NCBI GenBank assembly: GCA_910587395.1
Contig: CAJULJ010000086.1
Coordinates: 1 to 9,368 of the forward strand
Direction of reading: 5' to 3'
DNA length: 9,368 bases
Origin: an uncultured Oscillospiraceae bacterium
Lineage (GTDB): Bacteria; Bacillota; Clostridia; Oscillospirales; Oscillospiraceae
Shown here: positions 6,101-9,368 of the stretch, one piece after another
Position numbering within the stretch: the first letter of the stretch is position 1
Layout of the letters: each line of letters starts with the position of its first letter
Translations under genes and position numbers: made by a program
Notes under the pieces: model-generated
Seen by the model: only the letters and a program-made list of their open reading frames with translations
Database searches by the model: none
What the model was told of the DNA's origin: nothing

Positions 6101-8781
6101 GTGTCACGCTGTCCGGCGCGGTCCCCGGCGATGATGTCTCCGTGGATACGTCGAAGCTGACCGGAACCATCGCCAGCCCGGACGTTGGGACGTACAGCTC
6201 TGTCACCCTCCCCGCGCTGTCGCTGACCGGCGGGAAAGCGGACTGCTATTCTCTGAATTGGAGCGGCGGCAGCATAGCGGCAAACCCGGAGGTGGCGATT
6301 ACAAAAGCCGCCGCCCCAGCCGCTCAAACGGGGACGATGGATGTGCGGAACGGGCGGGCCGACATCTACCGTTACGATCTGACCCGCCTCCTGCCCACAC
6401 TGGACAGCGGCAAGACCCTCGGAGCCGTAAGCTATTCCCTGGGCGCGGTCAGCATCACCGAGGGCTATTACGATTCCGGCAAGGGCGCGGCCTCTGTCAG
6501 CGGGACGGCCCTGATCCTCCCCATCCAGGCCGTGTCCAGCGAAGAACGGCGCGTGATCGGCACCGTCTCCATCACGATCTCCAGCGCCAACTATACCGAT
6601 ATGACCGCCACCATCCAGGTGGAAGCGGTCAACCGGACCCCTGTTACCATCAGCGCGGCTATCCAGAACGGTACATTCAACGGCCAGCCGCAAAGCGGAT
6701 GCGTGAGCGGCATTACCTCCGTCCCGGCCTACTCCGGCAGCTATGAAATCACCTACACCGGAACGGGATACAGCAGCGCCACGCCGCCCACAAACGCGGG
6801 CGAGTACACCGTGACAATCAAAATCCCGGAGAGCGACCCGGAGTATGTGGGCAGCATCCAGCGGAATTTCACCATCCATAAGGCCGCAGTCACCGTTGCG
6901 GCGCTGAACAAAACCGCAGATACAGGCGGTGCGGCCCCCGATCTGACCAGCCCCGTTTTGGGCCGGGATTACACGGTATCCGGGCTTGTGGGCGGCGACC
7001 TCCTGCGCACCCCGCCCGTACTGTCCTATGCAACTACCCCGGATATGAGCAGCGAGGGCAGCTATGCCATCGTGCCCAGCGGCGCGGCGGTCCCCGCCAC
7101 CGGCAATTATGAGGATGAAATCACCTACCAAAACGGCACACTGTCCGTCAGACGCGCCCCCGTTGGAGTGAGCGGCATTACCCTGGACCGGGATGTTCTG
7201 GTTATAGTTGAAGGAGAAACCGCAACCCTGACTGCTACTATTCAGCCGCCAAACGCGGACAATACCACCGTTTCCTGGTCCTCCAGCAACAGCGGTGTAG
7301 CTATCGTGGACAGCACGGGCAAAATCACCGCCATCCGCGAGGGGGAGGCGGTCATCACCGCAACGACAGCGGACGGAGGCCGCACAGCCTCCTGTAAGGT
7401 TAAGGTGAGGAAGGAACTGCCCAACCCACCGACCAGCAGTGGGGGGACCCAGCTCCGGCTGGTGATGGAAACGGGTATTTCCGAGGTCCCTGCCGGATTG
7501 CAGAGCATTAACGAGCTGAACACCCCCGCAAAGCTGGAGACGGCGATGAGAGCGGAAATCACCCAGGCGACCTCCGGCATCCCCCAGGCCAACACCGCCG
7601 TCTATGACGTTGCGCTCATGGTCAGTACGGATGGCGGCGCGACCTGGACCCCGGCCACGGCGGGCAATTTCCCCTCCGGGGGCCTGACCGTCACCCTGCC
7701 CTATCCCAGCGGCACCAACAGCAGCTACCGCTTTACCGTGGTGCATATGTTCACCACCACTGATTTTGGCAAGACCCCCGGTGCTACGGAGGTATTCACC
7801 CCGGACAAGGTGAAGAACACGGCCCAGGGGCTGCAAGTGGTCCTGACCGGCCTGTCCCCGATCTCCGTAGGCTGGACGGCTCCTGCAACCACGACTGATC
7901 CTCCCTCCGGCGGCAATCATGGCGGCGGGGGCTGGAGTTCCAGCTCCTACGCAGTCACCGTGGAGAAATCGGAGCATGGCAAAGTGACCTCCAACCGTGT
8001 CAATGCCAGTGGCGGCAGTACCGTCACCCTGACCGTCACCCCGGACAGCGGCTATGTGCTGGACACCCTGACCGTCTCTGACAGCCTGGGAAATAAAATC
8101 AAGCTGACGGCCCAGGGCGGTGGGAAGTACACCTTCACCATGCCCAGCAGAGCCGTGACGGTAAAGGCGGCGTTCGCGCCCCTGCCCATAGACGTGGAAA
8201 AGCCCTGTGACGGCGGCGCGAGCTGCCCCTCCCATAGCTTTACCGACCTGGGGAGCGTGGGGACATGGTATCACGAGGCTGTGGACTACGTTCTGCGGCA
8301 TGGGCTGATGGGTGGCTACGGCAACGGCCTGTTCGGGCCGGACAATAACCTGTCCCGCGCCCAATTCGCTCAAATCCTCTTTAACAAAGAGGGCAGGCCG
8401 CTTGTCGATTATTTGCTGCAATACGGCGATGTGCCGGAGGGCGCATGGTACACCGGGGCCATCCGCTGGGCCACCAGCCAGGGCATCATTAGCGGCTATG
8501 GCAACGGAATGTTCGGCCCCGACGACCCCATCACCCGTGAGCAGCTGGCGGTCATGCTCTGGCGGTACGCCGGAAGTCCCGCTGCTACCAATAAGGAGCT
8601 GCATTTCAGCGACGAGAGCGAGATCAGCGGCTACGCCCTGGAAGCCCTGCGCTGGGCCGTTGAGAACGGCATTTTGAACGGCTACGGCGACGGGCGGCTC
8701 GGCCCCCAGGGGCAGGCCACACGGGCGCAGGTGGCGCAAATGCTGAAAAACTTTATTGAGAGCCGGGAGAATGATACTTGA
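1..8781 (+). CDS. Giant SLH-anchored surface protein with five lectin/FGE-like repeat modules (5'-partial)
   Basis: The frame is open from the first base to TGA at 8779-8781, giving 2,926 residues. The GTG at 100 is not a convincing start: no Shine-Dalgarno precedes it, and the upstream codons encode the same kind of Ala/Glu-rich helix, so the start and signal peptide lie outside the window. Order of parts by residue in this window: helical tail 1-54; five repeated modules at about 60-251, 349-540, 699-889, 1050-1241 and 1333-1530, separated by InlB/Listeria-Bacteroides-type repeats; MBG/YDG-like Ig stalk 1611-2389; Big_2 2390-2469; unassigned domain 2481-2630; Gly/Ser linker and B-repeat-like domain 2631-2725; three SLH domains 2746-2921. 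SLH domains are known to bind secondary cell wall polymer, so the protein should sit on the cell surface with the repeated heads facing out. I infer a binding (adhesin or receptor) role; no enzymatic motif was seen. A strong terminator follows 110 bases after the stop. Confidence 0.95.
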   Translation, partial: AGAEAQLAAIDGARAELTDEEAGELDTSRYQAVVSALAALDEQGGAEVPMPAATEQFPTLTPGETYWFDLSGADIPGRVNTGTIYNTVAVPDTTLHWVPFTYVGTINAYKLTSAQATTDEYADTNKYDHSLFVADYDVQVVSWSALDTKDLIFGKDYTSGGVSYTMRAPSAGSASTGSVRATPQSNEWDMILNKSDGYIKNRNGYSWGQDISSSDTLKRALRGGYLWNTWDSNYATYGYSFRPVLELPAPDQLSPDSLKVVTLDLNGGKAGTTNTAQSGPAKIVVKSGDSFTAPSGEGLTAPQETGKLFKFSSWEDSDGMTYRPGEDIPSTVTKLTAQWVAVEEQLPALTPGETYWFDLSGAGIPGTVNSKVPDTTLHWVPFTYAGTIYAYKLTSAQATTDEYANQNKYDHSLFIADYNVTNKVSWNDLNGEDLIFGEAYTSGSVSYTMRAPSVGSDYTGSDDNIRGLPQSNEWDMILNKSDGYIKNWGRYSWGQDTYSFNPSNRAVRGDDSARHGGNYSATGRYVHVGFRPVLELPAPDTLTSGLQVVTLDLNGGEIGSKTGPVNIVVKSGDSFTAPSSDGFSAPEWKYAAWTDSSGTVYEPGDIVPAGVTELTAQWKSWPPCTVTVESSEGGTAFAIPTLATPGDTVTLTAEAASGFHFLKWEVLSGDVTISNNSFIMPNEDVTVRAVFEIGQFPNLAPGEIYWFDLSRAGIPGTVNSKVPDTTLHWVPFTYTGTIYAYSRSERGVSTDATVTPYEHSLFIADYNVTNDVSWNDLNGEALIFGTPYTSGGVDYTMRAPSAGSASTGSDDNERGTPQSNEWDMILNKLTGDIKNWSGIRSWGQDTSSSYSSGRAARGYSSARYWNDYSATYRSVYVGFRPVLELPAPDALTPGLRVVTLDLNGGKIGSETGPVNIVVKSGEGFTAPSGDGLTIPEWMECFDCWTDSSGKTYAAKTEVPAGVTELTAQWKSLPECTVTVQTSGNGTASASLNSAIPGTEIILTAEADSGYWFEGWEVISGDATIVDNRFTMPAEDVTIRAVFVTERISALTPGETYWFDLSGADIPGTVNSKVPDTTLHWTPFTYTGTINAYKLDSPQATTDEYADTYKYDHSLFIADYNVTNQVSWNNLNGKALIFGKDYTSGGVSYTMRAPSAGSGSTGSGDSRRGIPESNEWDAILDKNAGYIKNWNAGKNSWGQDTSKNDSSKRALRGCDFPRFWYSDPSGSSVYTYRPVLELPTPDTLTSGLRVVTLDLNGGKIGSETGPVNIVVKSGENFTAPSGNGLTAPSEIGKLFIFSGWESGGITYQPDETVPSTVTKLTAQWVALEEQFPTLTPGKTYWFDLSEANIPGAVNTGNSYGAVAVPDTTLHWVPFTYTGTIYAYSRSERGVSTDATVTPYEHSLFIADYNVTNDVSWNDLNGEALIFGTPYTSGGVDYTMRAPSAGSASTGSDDNERGTPQSNEWDMILNKLTGDIKNWSGIRSWGQDTSSSYSSGRAARGYSSARYWNDYSATYRSVYVGFRPVLELPAPDALTPGLRVVTLDLNGGKIGSETGPVNIVVKSGEDFTAPGGEGLTVPDGKPAFSGWLDDDGVLYSAGDHVPATVTKLTARWGLDLADADITLSSNHFTYNGQAQTPAVTVTLYGKTLAQGKDYTVSYTDNTNAGTATATLTGTGSCSGTVTKSFEIAPKEITAALTGTTSKPYDGTMNPPTGLLLTLDGVISGENVTAAANISYNSANVNEANTITASGITLAGATKDNYLLASSTVSVTGSITKSQPVITFSSSYAPDKAYDGQEIGNPGASDLTVTGAAFADVEFTWSATPQNAGTYTLTATIPATDNTETATATKTVTISRKTVNSPAITVTPSQYEYTGEAITPNNVVVKDGGQVIPSSEYTLSYSGNTEVGTAAVTVTDVPGGNYAVSGSGTFVITGRSLKNAAVTVSGDGLTYNGQAQTPAVTVTLDGKTLTQGTDYTVSYSDNTNAGTATVTVTGTGNYEGTPTARTVFSIAKKELTIEEVSASGRAYDGTAQVPITSVTLSGAVPGDDVSVDTSKLTGTIASPDVGTYSSVTLPALSLTGGKADCYSLNWSGGSIAANPEVAITKAAAPAAQTGTMDVRNGRADIYRYDLTRLLPTLDSGKTLGAVSYSLGAVSITEGYYDSGKGAASVSGTALILPIQAVSSEERRVIGTVSITISSANYTDMTATIQVEAVNRTPVTISAAIQNGTFNGQPQSGCVSGITSVPAYSGSYEITYTGTGYSSATPPTNAGEYTVTIKIPESDPEYVGSIQRNFTIHKAAVTVAALNKTADTGGAAPDLTSPVLGRDYTVSGLVGGDLLRTPPVLSYATTPDMSSEGSYAIVPSGAAVPATGNYEDEITYQNGTLSVRRAPVGVSGITLDRDVLVIVEGETATLTATIQPPNADNTTVSWSSSNSGVAIVDSTGKITAIREGEAVITATTADGGRTASCKVKVRKELPNPPTSSGGTQLRLVMETGISEVPAGLQSINELNTPAKLETAMRAEITQATSGIPQANTAVYDVALMVSTDGGATWTPATAGNFPSGGLTVTLPYPSGTNSSYRFTVVHMFTTTDFGKTPGATEVFTPDKVKNTAQGLQVVLTGLSPISVGWTAPATTTDPPSGGNHGGGGWSSSSYAVTVEKSEHGKVTSNRVNASGGSTVTLTVTPDSGYVLDTLTVSDSLGNKIKLTAQGGGKYTFTMPSRAVTVKAAFAPLPIDVEKPCDGGASCPSHSFTDLGSVGTWYHEAVDYVLRHGLMGGYGNGLFGPDNNLSRAQFAQILFNKEGRPLVDYLLQYGDVPEGAWYTGAIRWATSQGIISGYGNGMFGPDDPITREQLAVMLWRYAGSPAATNKELHFSDESEISGYALEALRWAVENGILNGYGDGRLGPQGQATRAQVAQMLKNFIESRENDT
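178..753 (+). repeat. Lectin/FGE-like module, copy 1
   Basis: This is a 192-residue module. The first part holds TPGETYWFDLSGADIPG, a VPDTTLHWVPFTY block, HSLFVADYDV, W..L..DLIFG, and YTMRAPSAGS. The second part holds SNEWDMIL, IKN, SWGQD, RALRG and FRPVLELP. The EWD ... RG ... FRPV order recalls the formylglycine-generating-enzyme/C-type-lectin fold (rlPTeaEWE ... RGGSW ... GFR); this is a motif-level resemblance only. The variable segment between SWGQD and FRPV is 631-720 and is two codons shorter than in copies 2, 3 and 5. Copies 1 and 5 share an extra N-terminal loop (VNTG ... VAVPDTTLHW) that copies 2-4 replace with VNSKVPDTTLHW. Confidence 0.8.
772..1017 (+). repeat. Listeria-Bacteroides/InlB-type B-repeat after module 1
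   Basis: The block runs from VVTLDLNGG through IVVKSGDSFTAPSGEGL, FSSWEDSDGMTYRPGE to VTKLTAQW. The pattern (hydrophobic strand with NGG, KSG ... TAP, a W-containing strand, Y.PG, and a terminal LTAQW) is that of the Flg_new/InlB B-repeat family, a small beta-grasp-like spacer common in Gram-positive surface proteins. This version keeps the TAPQETGKLFKF variant also found after module 4, and it leads straight into the next module through VAVEEQ. Confidence 0.8.
1045..1620 (+). repeat. Lectin/FGE-like module, copy 2
   Basis: This is a 192-residue module of the same plan as copy 1: TPGETYWFDLSGAGIPG, VPDTTLHWVPFTY, HSLFIADYNV, VSWNDLNGEDLIFG, YTMRAPSVGS, SNEWDMILNK, SWGQD, RAVRG, VGFRPVLELP. 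The variable segment is 1489-1587. Compared with copy 3 the segment from 1528 to 1584 differs in nine codons, always at positions 1 or 2, while the other ten codons are identical in all three bases. Outside that segment the two copies also differ at synonymous third positions (for example cgt/cgc in TMRAPS). Confidence 0.8.
1639..2076 (+). repeat. B-repeat pair (InlB-type plus divergent InlB-type) after module 2
   Basis: The first unit (about 1639-1857) goes from VVTLDLNGG to VTELTAQW. The second (about 1870-2076) starts CTVTVESSEGGTA, continues GDTVTLTAEAASGFHFLKWEV and ends MPNEDVTVRAVF, the pattern of the divergent InlB B-repeat (Flg_new_2) family. This two-unit spacer occurs after modules 2 and 3 only; modules 1, 4 and 5 have the single-unit form. 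The role is presumably spacing of the heads along the fibre. Confidence 0.8.
2095..2667 (+). repeat. Lectin/FGE-like module, copy 3
   Basis: This is a 191-residue module beginning APGEIYWFDLSRAGIPG and ending VGFRPVLELPAPD. It carries a different surface segment, YSRSERGVSTDATVTPYEHS (about 2221-2280), where copies 1, 2 and 4 have a KLTSAQATTDEYA-like sequence. The variable segment is 2536-2634. From 2164 onward the module is identical at the DNA level to copy 5. Motif order is otherwise as in the other copies: VSWNDLNGE, LIFG, YTMRAPSAGS, SNEWDMILNK, SWGQD, RAARG. Confidence 0.8.
2164..2717 (+). repeat. 554-bp perfect direct repeat, first copy
   Basis: Read line against line, every base from 2164 to 2717 matches 4087 to 4640 (offset 1,923). 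The first mismatch after the block is g at 2718 against a at 4641. Before 2164 the two modules differ (AGIPGTVNSK against ANIPGAVNTG plus an insertion). The identity includes third codon positions and the hypervariable segment. This implies a very recent gene conversion or duplication, or possibly an assembly artefact. Confidence 0.95.
2686..3129 (+). repeat. B-repeat pair after module 3
   Basis: The first unit, about 2686-2907, runs from VVTLDLNGG to LTAQW and contains an unusual CFDCW (CxxC) in place of the usual FSGW strand. The second unit, about 2920-3129, runs CTVTVQTSGNGTASAS, PGTEIILTAEADSGYWFEGWEV, MPAEDVTIRAVF and is a divergent InlB-type repeat. It has the same two-unit arrangement as the spacer after module 2, pointing to block duplication of module plus spacer. 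Confidence 0.8.
3148..3723 (+). repeat. Lectin/FGE-like module, copy 4
   Basis: This is a 192-residue module: TPGETYWFDLSGADIPGTV, VPDTTLHWTPFTYTGTI, HSLFIADYNV, VSWNNLNGK, LIFGKDYTSGG, YTMRAPSAGS, SNEWDAILDK, SWGQD, RALRG, YRPVLELP. It is the most divergent copy in the second half: the closing motif is YRPV rather than FRPV, and the variable segment (3598-3690) reads CDFPRFWYSDPSGSS after RALRG. Even so, its first two variable codons keep the same third base (T, then C) as the other copies. Confidence 0.8.
3742..3969 (+). repeat. InlB-type B-repeat after module 4
   Basis: This single-unit spacer runs from VVTLDLNGGKIG to VTKLTAQW and carries the TAPSEIGKLFIFSGWESGG variant. It matches the spacer after module 1 better than those after modules 2 and 3 (GKLF, STVTKLTAQWVA, then EEQ leading into the next module). 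The shared form suggests that modules 1-2 and 4-5 descend from one duplicated block. Confidence 0.75.
3997..4590 (+). repeat. Lectin/FGE-like module, copy 5 (chimeric)
   Basis: This is a 198-residue module. Its first third (TPGKTYWFDLSEANIPGAV, then NTGNSYGAVAVPDTTLHW) resembles copy 1, including the extra loop. From 4087 to its end it is base-for-base copy 3. The variable segment is 4459-4557, identical to 2536-2634. The join falls inside a stretch (VPDTTLHWVPF) that is highly conserved in all copies, as expected for homologous recombination or gene conversion. Confidence 0.8.
4087..4640 (+). repeat. 554-bp perfect direct repeat, second copy
   Basis: Identical in every base to 2164-2717. 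After 4640 the downstream B-repeats diverge (KSGEDFTAPGGEGL against KSGEGFTAPSGDGL). The block therefore spans most of module 5 and the first strand of the following spacer. Confidence 0.95.
4609..4830 (+). repeat. InlB-type B-repeat after module 5
   Basis: The last spacer of the head region runs from VVTLDLNGGKIG through SGWLDDDGVLYSAGD to VTKLTARW. It has the same Flg_new-type pattern as the others, but ends TARWGLDLADADI and joins directly to the Ig-like stalk. Confidence 0.75.
4879..5017 (+). repeat. Near-identical 139-bp Ig-domain repeat, first copy
   Basis: The DNA encoding TYNGQAQTPAVTVTL to NAGTATATLTGT matches 5839-5977 at an offset of 960 with only scattered substitutions. It includes long exact runs such as the codons for YNGQAQTPAV and DNTNAGT. 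The two copies are separated by three other Ig-like units, so the stalk grew by duplication of blocks as well as single domains. Confidence 0.85.
5839..5977 (+). repeat. Near-identical 139-bp Ig-domain repeat, second copy
   Basis: Partner of 4879-5017. It encodes TYNGQAQTPAVTVTLDGKTL ... DYTVSYSDNTNAGTATVTVTGT. Differences from the first copy include LYG to LDG, AQGKD to TQGTD and ATL to VTV. Confidence 0.85.
7168..7407 (+). other. Big_2 (BID_2) bacterial Ig-like domain
   Basis: The pattern VSGITLDRDVLVIVEGETATL, then TVSWSSSNSGVAIVDSTGKI, then EGEAVITATTADGG and a final CKVKV strand is the classical Big_2 consensus (initial strand with EG.T..L.A, VSWSSSN, GKITA, G.A.ITATT). These domains occur in adhesins such as intimin and invasin and serve as rigid Ig-like spacers. 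The domain lies immediately after the MBG-type stalk. Confidence 0.9.
7441..7890 (+). other. Unassigned domain between Big_2 and the C-terminal region
   Basis: About 150 residues: LRLVMETGISEVPAGL, a helical stretch (INELNTPAKLETAMRAEI), VYDVALMVSTDGGATWTPA, LTVTLPYPSGTNSSYRFTVVHMF and LQVVLTGLSPISVGW. The STDGGATWTPA and SPISVGW motifs recall a membrane-proximal beta domain frequent just before SLH regions in Clostridia surface proteins. I do not recognise the family with certainty. It is followed by a Pro/Gly/Ser linker (about 7885-7947) containing HGGGGWSSSS. Confidence 0.5.
7948..8175 (+). repeat. Divergent InlB-type B-repeat before the SLH region
   Basis: The sequence YAVTVEKSEHGKVTSN, then GSTVTLTVTPDSGYVLDTLTV, then KYTFTMPSRAVTVKAAF fits the divergent InlB B-repeat pattern (Flg_new_2: strand with G.V, G..VTLT.TPD.GY.L..L.V, TFTMP...VTV.A.F). 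It resembles the second units of the spacers after modules 2 and 3 but has diverged well away from them, so it is probably an old part of the scaffold. Confidence 0.85.
8236..8763 (+). other. Three C-terminal SLH domains
   Basis: SLH1 is about 8236-8394 (SFTDL ... WYHEAVDYVLRHGLMGGYG ... FGPDNNLSRAQ). SLH2 is about 8422-8577 (YGDVPEGAWYTGAIRWA ... GIISGYGNGMFGPDDPITREQ). SLH3 is about 8602-8763 (HFSDESEISGYALEALRWA ... GILNGYGDGRLGPQGQATRAQ). Three SLH units form the known trefoil that binds pyruvylated secondary cell wall polymer. The usual TRAE-type motif appears as SRAQ, TREQ and TRAQ. A CDGGASC motif precedes SLH1 and might form a disulfide. Position at the extreme C terminus fits wall anchoring of a secreted fibre. 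Confidence 0.95.
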
Positions 8782-8890
8782 ACAAAAGCGCAATTTGTCA
8801 GCAGACAAGCGTGAAAGACGTGTAACATAGCACAGAAATCTTAATAATATCCACATTTTCTACTGTTTGAATCCGGTGTATCAAGCTGCG

Positions 8891-8935
8891 AAAGGCGGCA
8901 AGGGAGCAGAAATCCCTTGCCGCCTTTTGTTTTTT
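8891..8935 (+). terminator. Intrinsic terminator of the giant gene
   Basis: A perfect 14-bp stem (8891-8904 with 8914-8927; left arm aaaggcggcaaggg), a 9-base loop and a T-rich tail (8928-8935). It lies 110 bases after the stop codon in the same direction, so it should end the long transcript. Confidence 0.92.
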
Positions 8936-8998
8936 ATACCTTTTAGCAGGAGAAGCCGCTATAAAGGGACCAAGTTATGCGGATTGAAACCGCAAAAT

Positions 8999-9034
8999 GG
9001 CGAGGGAAGCCTCCCCCTTCGCCGTATATTTTTC
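8999..9034 (+). terminator. Weaker hairpin followed by T-rich tail
   Basis: ggcgaggg (8999-9006) can pair with cccttcgcc (9015-9023) with one bulged base; the tail gtatattttt follows. It could be a second, weaker terminator or the 3' end of a short transcript. A 5-bp hairpin (8978-8982 with 8990-8994) lies just before it. Confidence 0.4.
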
Positions 9035-9039
9035 AAAAA

Positions 9040-9076
9040 GCGCAGACAACCTCGTTGTTGTCTGCGCGTCTTTTTT
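9040..9076 (+). terminator. Second strong terminator-like hairpin, possibly bidirectional
   Basis: An 11-bp perfect stem (9040-9050 with 9057-9067; gcgcagacaac) with a 6-base loop, followed by a run of six T at 9071-9076. On the other strand the stem is followed by five T (complement of 9035-9039), so it could stop transcription from both sides. Confidence 0.8.
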
Positions 9077-9080
9077 ACCT

Positions 9081-9138
9081 CGACAAGTTTCTACAAAATC
9101 CCCTATCAAATTATAGGGAATTTTGTAGAAGCCTGTCG
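9081..9138. repeat. 26-bp imperfect inverted repeat with 6-base loop
   Basis: Arm 9081-9106 matches the reverse complement of 9113-9138 at 23 of 26 positions; the loop is caaatt (9107-9112). No T-run follows the right arm, so it is not a classical terminator. It could be a repeated palindromic unit (REP or MITE-like), a processing signal, or a protein-binding site. Confidence 0.75.
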
Positions 9139-9248
9139 GATAAAGTCGGCAGTTTTTACGGCCAATCCGTTTCCTCGTCTGATTTTGGAGAAAAAAGTAA
9201 AAATCTTTTTCTTCCGGTCGGAAAATGGTATGCCGCCCGCGCACCTCC

Positions 9249-9293
9249 CCGGAAATCTGAAGCTGGACCTAACCCCATTCAGATTTTCGGAGG
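9249..9293 (+). promoter_or_regulatory. Hairpin overlapping the Shine-Dalgarno of the next gene
   Basis: Arm 9249-9261 (ccggaaatctgaa) pairs with 9278-9290 over 13 positions, one of them a G-T wobble, with a 16-base loop. The right arm runs into ggagg at 9289-9293, the ribosome binding site of the gene starting at 9301. Pairing may continue past one mismatch to cover the rest of the ggagg. The structure could therefore limit translation initiation until it is opened. Confidence 0.5.
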
Positions 9294-9300
9294 CAAGAAA

Positions 9301-9368
9301 ATGTCAAAAAATACACATCTAAAAATTTTTCAAAACTTTTTTCAAAATCACCAAGTGAGCCTTGGTGT
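9301..9368 (+). CDS. Start of a downstream gene of unknown function (3'-partial)
   Basis: ATG at 9301 is preceded by ggagg (9289-9293) at an ideal 7-base spacing, and the frame stays open to the window end (22 complete codons). The visible peptide begins MSKNTHLKIFQNFFQNHQVS and is basic with aromatic and Asn residues. It is too short to assign: it could be the basic start of a signal peptide, a mobile-element protein, or something else. The DNA is much more AT-rich than the giant gene. It lies 520 bases downstream and beyond two terminator-like hairpins, so it is probably transcribed separately. A 7-bp hairpin (9349-9355 with 9361-9367) lies inside the visible codons. Confidence 0.6.
   Translation, partial: MSKNTHLKIFQNFFQNHQVSLG

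Larger units (their letters stand above)
4831..7167 (+). other. Stalk of MBG/YDG-type Ig-like domains
   Basis: About 780 residues are made of Thr/Ser/Val-rich beta domains of roughly 75-110 residues. Recognisable units include: FTYNGQAQTPAVTVTL ... DYTVSYTDNTNAGTATATLTG (from 4834); a YDG unit with KPYDGT (5098-5115) and SGENVTAAANISYNSANV; a unit with KAYDGQEI (from about 5366); YEYTGEAITPNNVVVKDG; a second copy of the YNGQAQTP unit (5794-6030); a YDG unit with RAYDGT and PGDDVSVD (from about 6025); a less clear unit (about 6311-6640); TFNGQPQSG ... TNAGEYTVTIKI (from 6631); and an MBG_2-like unit LNKTADTGGAAPDLT ... DYTVSGLVGGDLL (6886-7167). These families are common in large bacterial surface proteins, where they extend binding domains away from the cell. 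Boundaries are approximate. Confidence 0.8.
8782..9300. other. Intergenic region with several hairpins, no convincing gene
   Basis: About 520 bases between the stop codon and the next start, clearly more AT-rich than the coding DNA. It contains two terminator-like hairpins, a weaker one between them, a 26-bp imperfect inverted repeat, and a hairpin over the next ribosome binding site. The short open frames here (for example 8867-9322 on + and 8975-9244 on -) run through hairpins in both directions and have no family resemblance, so I do not call them genes. I saw no clear promoter pair and no sequence matching the variable segments of the big gene. The stretch 9139-9248 holds nothing I can name. 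Confidence 0.7.

Noticed and set aside
4774..8856. A 1,360-codon open frame on the minus strand opposite the stalk and SLH region
   Set aside because: It is the antisense shadow of a GC-rich, strongly biased coding frame. The translation is a low-quality Gly/Ala/Arg-rich string without domains, while the + frame gives clear Ig-like and SLH domains.
8981..8990. ggattgaaac, resembling the 3' end of many CRISPR repeats
   Set aside because: It occurs once, with no regularly spaced second copy, so there is no array; it forms the loop side of a small hairpin.
8782..9300. Template repeat for the variable segments hidden in the intergenic region
   Set aside because: I compared the conserved landmarks (SWGQD-coding and FRPVLEL-coding DNA) with this region on both strands by eye and found no match; any template must lie outside the window.
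8867..9322. A 151-codon + strand open frame and the 89-codon minus frame 8975-9244
   Set aside because: Both run through two or more terminator-like hairpins and the palindrome (which gives mirror-like peptides in both), lack a proper ribosome site, and conflict with the well-placed start at 9301.

Overview
The window is almost entirely one very large, 5'-truncated gene on the + strand, followed by about 520 bases of hairpin-rich non-coding DNA and the first codons of a second + strand gene. The reading frame is open from base 1 to the TGA at 8779-8781 (2,926 residues in view). The true start and any signal peptide lie upstream of the window. The GC-rich coding DNA, the three C-terminal S-layer homology (SLH) domains, and the mix of MBG/YDG, Big_2 and InlB-type B-repeats suggest a gut-type Clostridia, probably an Oscillospiraceae relative (Flavonifractor/Oscillibacter-like). 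This is inference from composition and architecture, not a database match.

Layout of the giant protein: (1) a short acidic, Ala/Glu-rich helical tail of an upstream domain (1-162). (2) Five tandem copies of a module of about 190-198 residues (178-753, 1045-1620, 2095-2667, 3148-3723, 3997-4590). Each module begins TPGxxYWFDLS and ends FRPVLELP (YRPVLELP in copy 4). They are separated by Listeria-Bacteroides/InlB-type repeats ending in LTAQW. (3) A long stalk of Ig-like MBG/YDG-type domains (4831-7167), a Big_2 domain (7168-7407), an unassigned domain, a Gly/Ser linker and one more B-repeat-like domain (7441-8175). (4) Three SLH domains (8236-8763) that should hold the C terminus on the cell wall. 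The whole reads as a surface adhesin or receptor: wall anchor, long stalk, five binding heads.

The most interesting signal is in the five heads. The second half of each head (SNEWD ... SWGQD ... RG ... FRPVLEL) resembles the C-type-lectin/formylglycine-generating-enzyme fold used by target proteins of diversity-generating retroelements (DGRs). The difference between copies is concentrated just before FRPVLEL. Between copies 2 and 3, all 13 base differences across 19 codons fall at codon positions 1 or 2 and none at position 3, and the changed codons are almost all NNY. This is what adenine-specific mutagenesis of AAY codons in a template repeat would produce. No reverse transcriptase, Avd or template repeat is present in the window, so this remains a testable hypothesis. 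Copies 3 and 5, including this segment, are identical over 554 bp, pointing to recent gene conversion or duplication.

After the stop codon come a strong intrinsic terminator (8891-8935), a weaker hairpin, a second terminator-like hairpin (9040-9076), a 26-bp imperfect inverted repeat (9081-9138), and a hairpin whose 3' arm covers the Shine-Dalgarno sequence of the next gene, which starts at ATG 9301 and runs off the window.
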